Below, piece by piece: positions 11,637-12,773 of a DNA stretch of 12,773 bases (its first letter is position 1; every line of letters begins with the position of its first letter). The DNA comes from an uncultured Eubacteriales bacterium. GTDB lineage: Bacteria; Bacillota; Clostridia; Oscillospirales; Oscillospiraceae. The notes below the pieces were generated by a model. It was not told the origin of the DNA. It ran no database searches and saw only the letters and a program-made list of their open reading frames with translations. The translations under genes were made by a program, and so were the position numbers. The stretch is taken from positions 1-12,773 of the forward strand of contig USMP01000011.1 in assembly GCA_900555795.1 (NCBI GenBank). The letters are read 5' to 3'.

Positions 11637-12302
11637 ATGATTGACGTATTTGATATTATGGGTCCCATTATGGTGGGCCCCTCCAGTTCCCACACCGCCG
11701 GGGCGGTGCGTATTGGCCGCATGGGCCGGACCCTGCTGGGGGAGAGGCCGGCGAAGGCCATGCTGTGCCTCCATGGCTCCTTCGCGGACACCGGCGTGGG
11801 CCACGGCACGGACAAGGCCCTGGTGGCGGGGCTGTTGGGCATGAGCCCGGACGACTTTGACATTCCCAACAGCTTCGCCGTGGCGGCCCGCCGGGGCCTG
11901 ACCTTTACCTTTCACGAGGTGGAACTGCGGGAGGCCCACCCCAACAGTGTGGCGATGGAACTGACCGGGGTCACGGGGAAGAAGCTGGTGATGCAGGCCT
12001 GCTCCACCGGCGGTGGCCGCATTCAGGTGGACAAGATCGACGGCATGGACGTCTCCTTCGCCGGGGACTACCACACCCTGATCATCCATAACCGGGATGA
12101 CCGGGGCCATGTGGCCGACGTGACCTACGCCCTGGCCCAGGCCCGGGTGAACGTGGCCAACATGAGCCTGAGCCGGGATGGCCGGGGCGGCAGCGCCATT
12201 ATGGTCATTGAGGTGGACGAGCCTGTGCCGGAGCCCATACTGGAACTGCTGCGCCGGCTGCCCGGCATTCTGCGGGTGACGTACTACGAGAGGGAGGACT
12301 AG
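11637..12302 (+). CDS. sdaAB: L-serine ammonia-lyase, iron-sulfur-dependent, beta subunit
   Basis: With the alpha subunit this enzyme converts L-serine to pyruvate and ammonia. The 221-residue length is normal. The N-terminal signature FDIMGPIMVGPSSSHTAGAVR contains the SSSHTAG motif of the beta domain, and an ACT domain (~residues 145-221, YHTLIIHNRDDRGHVADV) closes the protein, as is typical for the two-subunit form of Firmicutes. The ATG at 11637 is chosen because the protein family begins here; a GTG at 11589 would add 16 unrelated residues. The ribosome binding site is modest (GAGG five bases away). The alpha gene starts two bases after its stop. Confidence 0.97.
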   Translation: MIDVFDIMGPIMVGPSSSHTAGAVRIGRMGRTLLGERPAKAMLCLHGSFADTGVGHGTDKALVAGLLGMSPDDFDIPNSFAVAARRGLTFTFHEVELREAHPNSVAMELTGVTGKKLVMQACSTGGGRIQVDKIDGMDVSFAGDYHTLIIHNRDDRGHVADVTYALAQARVNVANMSLSRDGRGGSAIMVIEVDEPVPEPILELLRRLPGILRVTYYERED

Positions 12303-12304
12303 GG

Positions 12305-12773
12305 ATGAATCTGGATGCCATGCAGGATATTCTCGCCGCGGCCCGGCGGGAGGAGAAGCCCTTTTGGGAGATCATCCTGGAGACGGATATGGAGAACCGG
12401 CAGGTGAGCCGCAGGGATTCTGTGGAGAAGATGGCCGCCGCCTGGCACGCCATGCTGGACGCCTCCGCAGCCTACACCGGGGAGCGCCGCAGTCTCAGCG
12501 GCCTGGCCGGGGGCCAGGGGGCGCAGATGCGCCAGTATGCTGCCACCCACGCCTCCATTGGCGGTGACTTTACCGCTCAGGTGATAGCCGAGGCTCTGGC
12601 TATGGGGGAGTCCAACGCCTGCATGCGCCGGATTGTGGCGGCTCCCACGGCGGGGGCCTGCGGAGTCATGCCGGCGGTGCTGATCCCCCTGTACCGGCGG
12701 GACCATATTTCCGAGGAGGAGATGCTGCGGGCCATGTACGCGGCTAGCGGCGTGGGGGCGGTAATCGCCTACC
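12305..12773 (+). CDS. sdaAA: L-serine ammonia-lyase, iron-sulfur-dependent, alpha subunit (3' end outside window)
   Basis: The ATG at 12305 follows AGGGAGG (12291-12297) by seven bases, two bases after the sdaAB stop, so the two form one operon. The 156 residues seen carry the alpha-subunit signatures: FWEIILETDMENRQVSR, SLSGLAGGQGAQM, and AAPTAGACGVMPAVLIPLY, the conserved PTAG-x-CG region. The cysteines that hold the 4Fe-4S cluster lie mostly downstream, beyond the window. The frame is open to the edge. Confidence 0.97.
   Translation, partial: MNLDAMQDILAAARREEKPFWEIILETDMENRQVSRRDSVEKMAAAWHAMLDASAAYTGERRSLSGLAGGQGAQMRQYAATHASIGGDFTAQVIAEALAMGESNACMRRIVAAPTAGACGVMPAVLIPLYRRDHISEEEMLRAMYAASGVGAVIAY

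Noticed and set aside
11475..12110. Long minus-strand extension of the amidohydrolase frame
   Set aside because: It crosses the amidohydrolase's own promoter and lies antisense to sdaAB. The ATG at 11474 has the ribosome binding site.

Overview
The window looks like chromosomal DNA of a GC-rich Clostridia bacterium, most likely an Oscillospiraceae-type gut commensal (Flavonifractor/Lawsonibacter-like). This is inferred from the gene content: a glmS ribozyme, a two-subunit iron-sulfur serine dehydratase, a DUF421/DUF4363 pair, NrdR, strong AAGGAGG ribosome binding sites and sigma-A promoters with TGn-extended -10 boxes. No tRNA, rRNA, CRISPR array or intact insertion sequence was seen.

Layout. 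1-1140: the 3' part of an exported or membrane-anchored unknown protein, an intrinsic terminator, and a second unknown protein. 1190-1711: nrdR with an extended -10 promoter. 1726-2786 (minus): a translationally coupled DUF421-DUF4363 membrane pair. 2848-5132: glmS with its promoter, a well-conserved glmS self-cleaving ribozyme in the leader, two further hairpins, the coding region and a terminator. 5202-6760: a MATE-family exporter with its promoter and a bidirectional terminator shared with the convergent gene. 6786-8094 (minus): a lipoprotein polysaccharide deacetylase with a long Pro/Glu-rich tail. About 8129-9289: a decayed prophage tail-gene remnant (below). 9375-11474 (minus): an apparent operon of an 8-oxoguanine-deaminase-type amidohydrolase, a small membrane protein and a 119-residue unknown. 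11557-12773: a divergently transcribed L-serine dehydratase operon (sdaAB, then sdaAA cut by the window edge).

The most unusual part is 8129-9289. It holds two homologous copies of one junction, a tail-chaperone-like 3' end followed by a tape-measure 5' end. In each copy a complete minus-strand transcription unit sits in the gap: a strong sigma-A promoter whose -35 box overlaps the tape-measure ribosome binding site, a short AT-rich gene for a single-span membrane protein (46 aa in copy A, 33 aa in copy B), and an intrinsic terminator abutting the chaperone stop codon. The borders match between copies but the encoded small proteins do not. This resembles a phage 'moron' slot with exchangeable cargo. 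The phage structural genes are broken, while both small transcription units look intact. What the two small proteins do is unknown.
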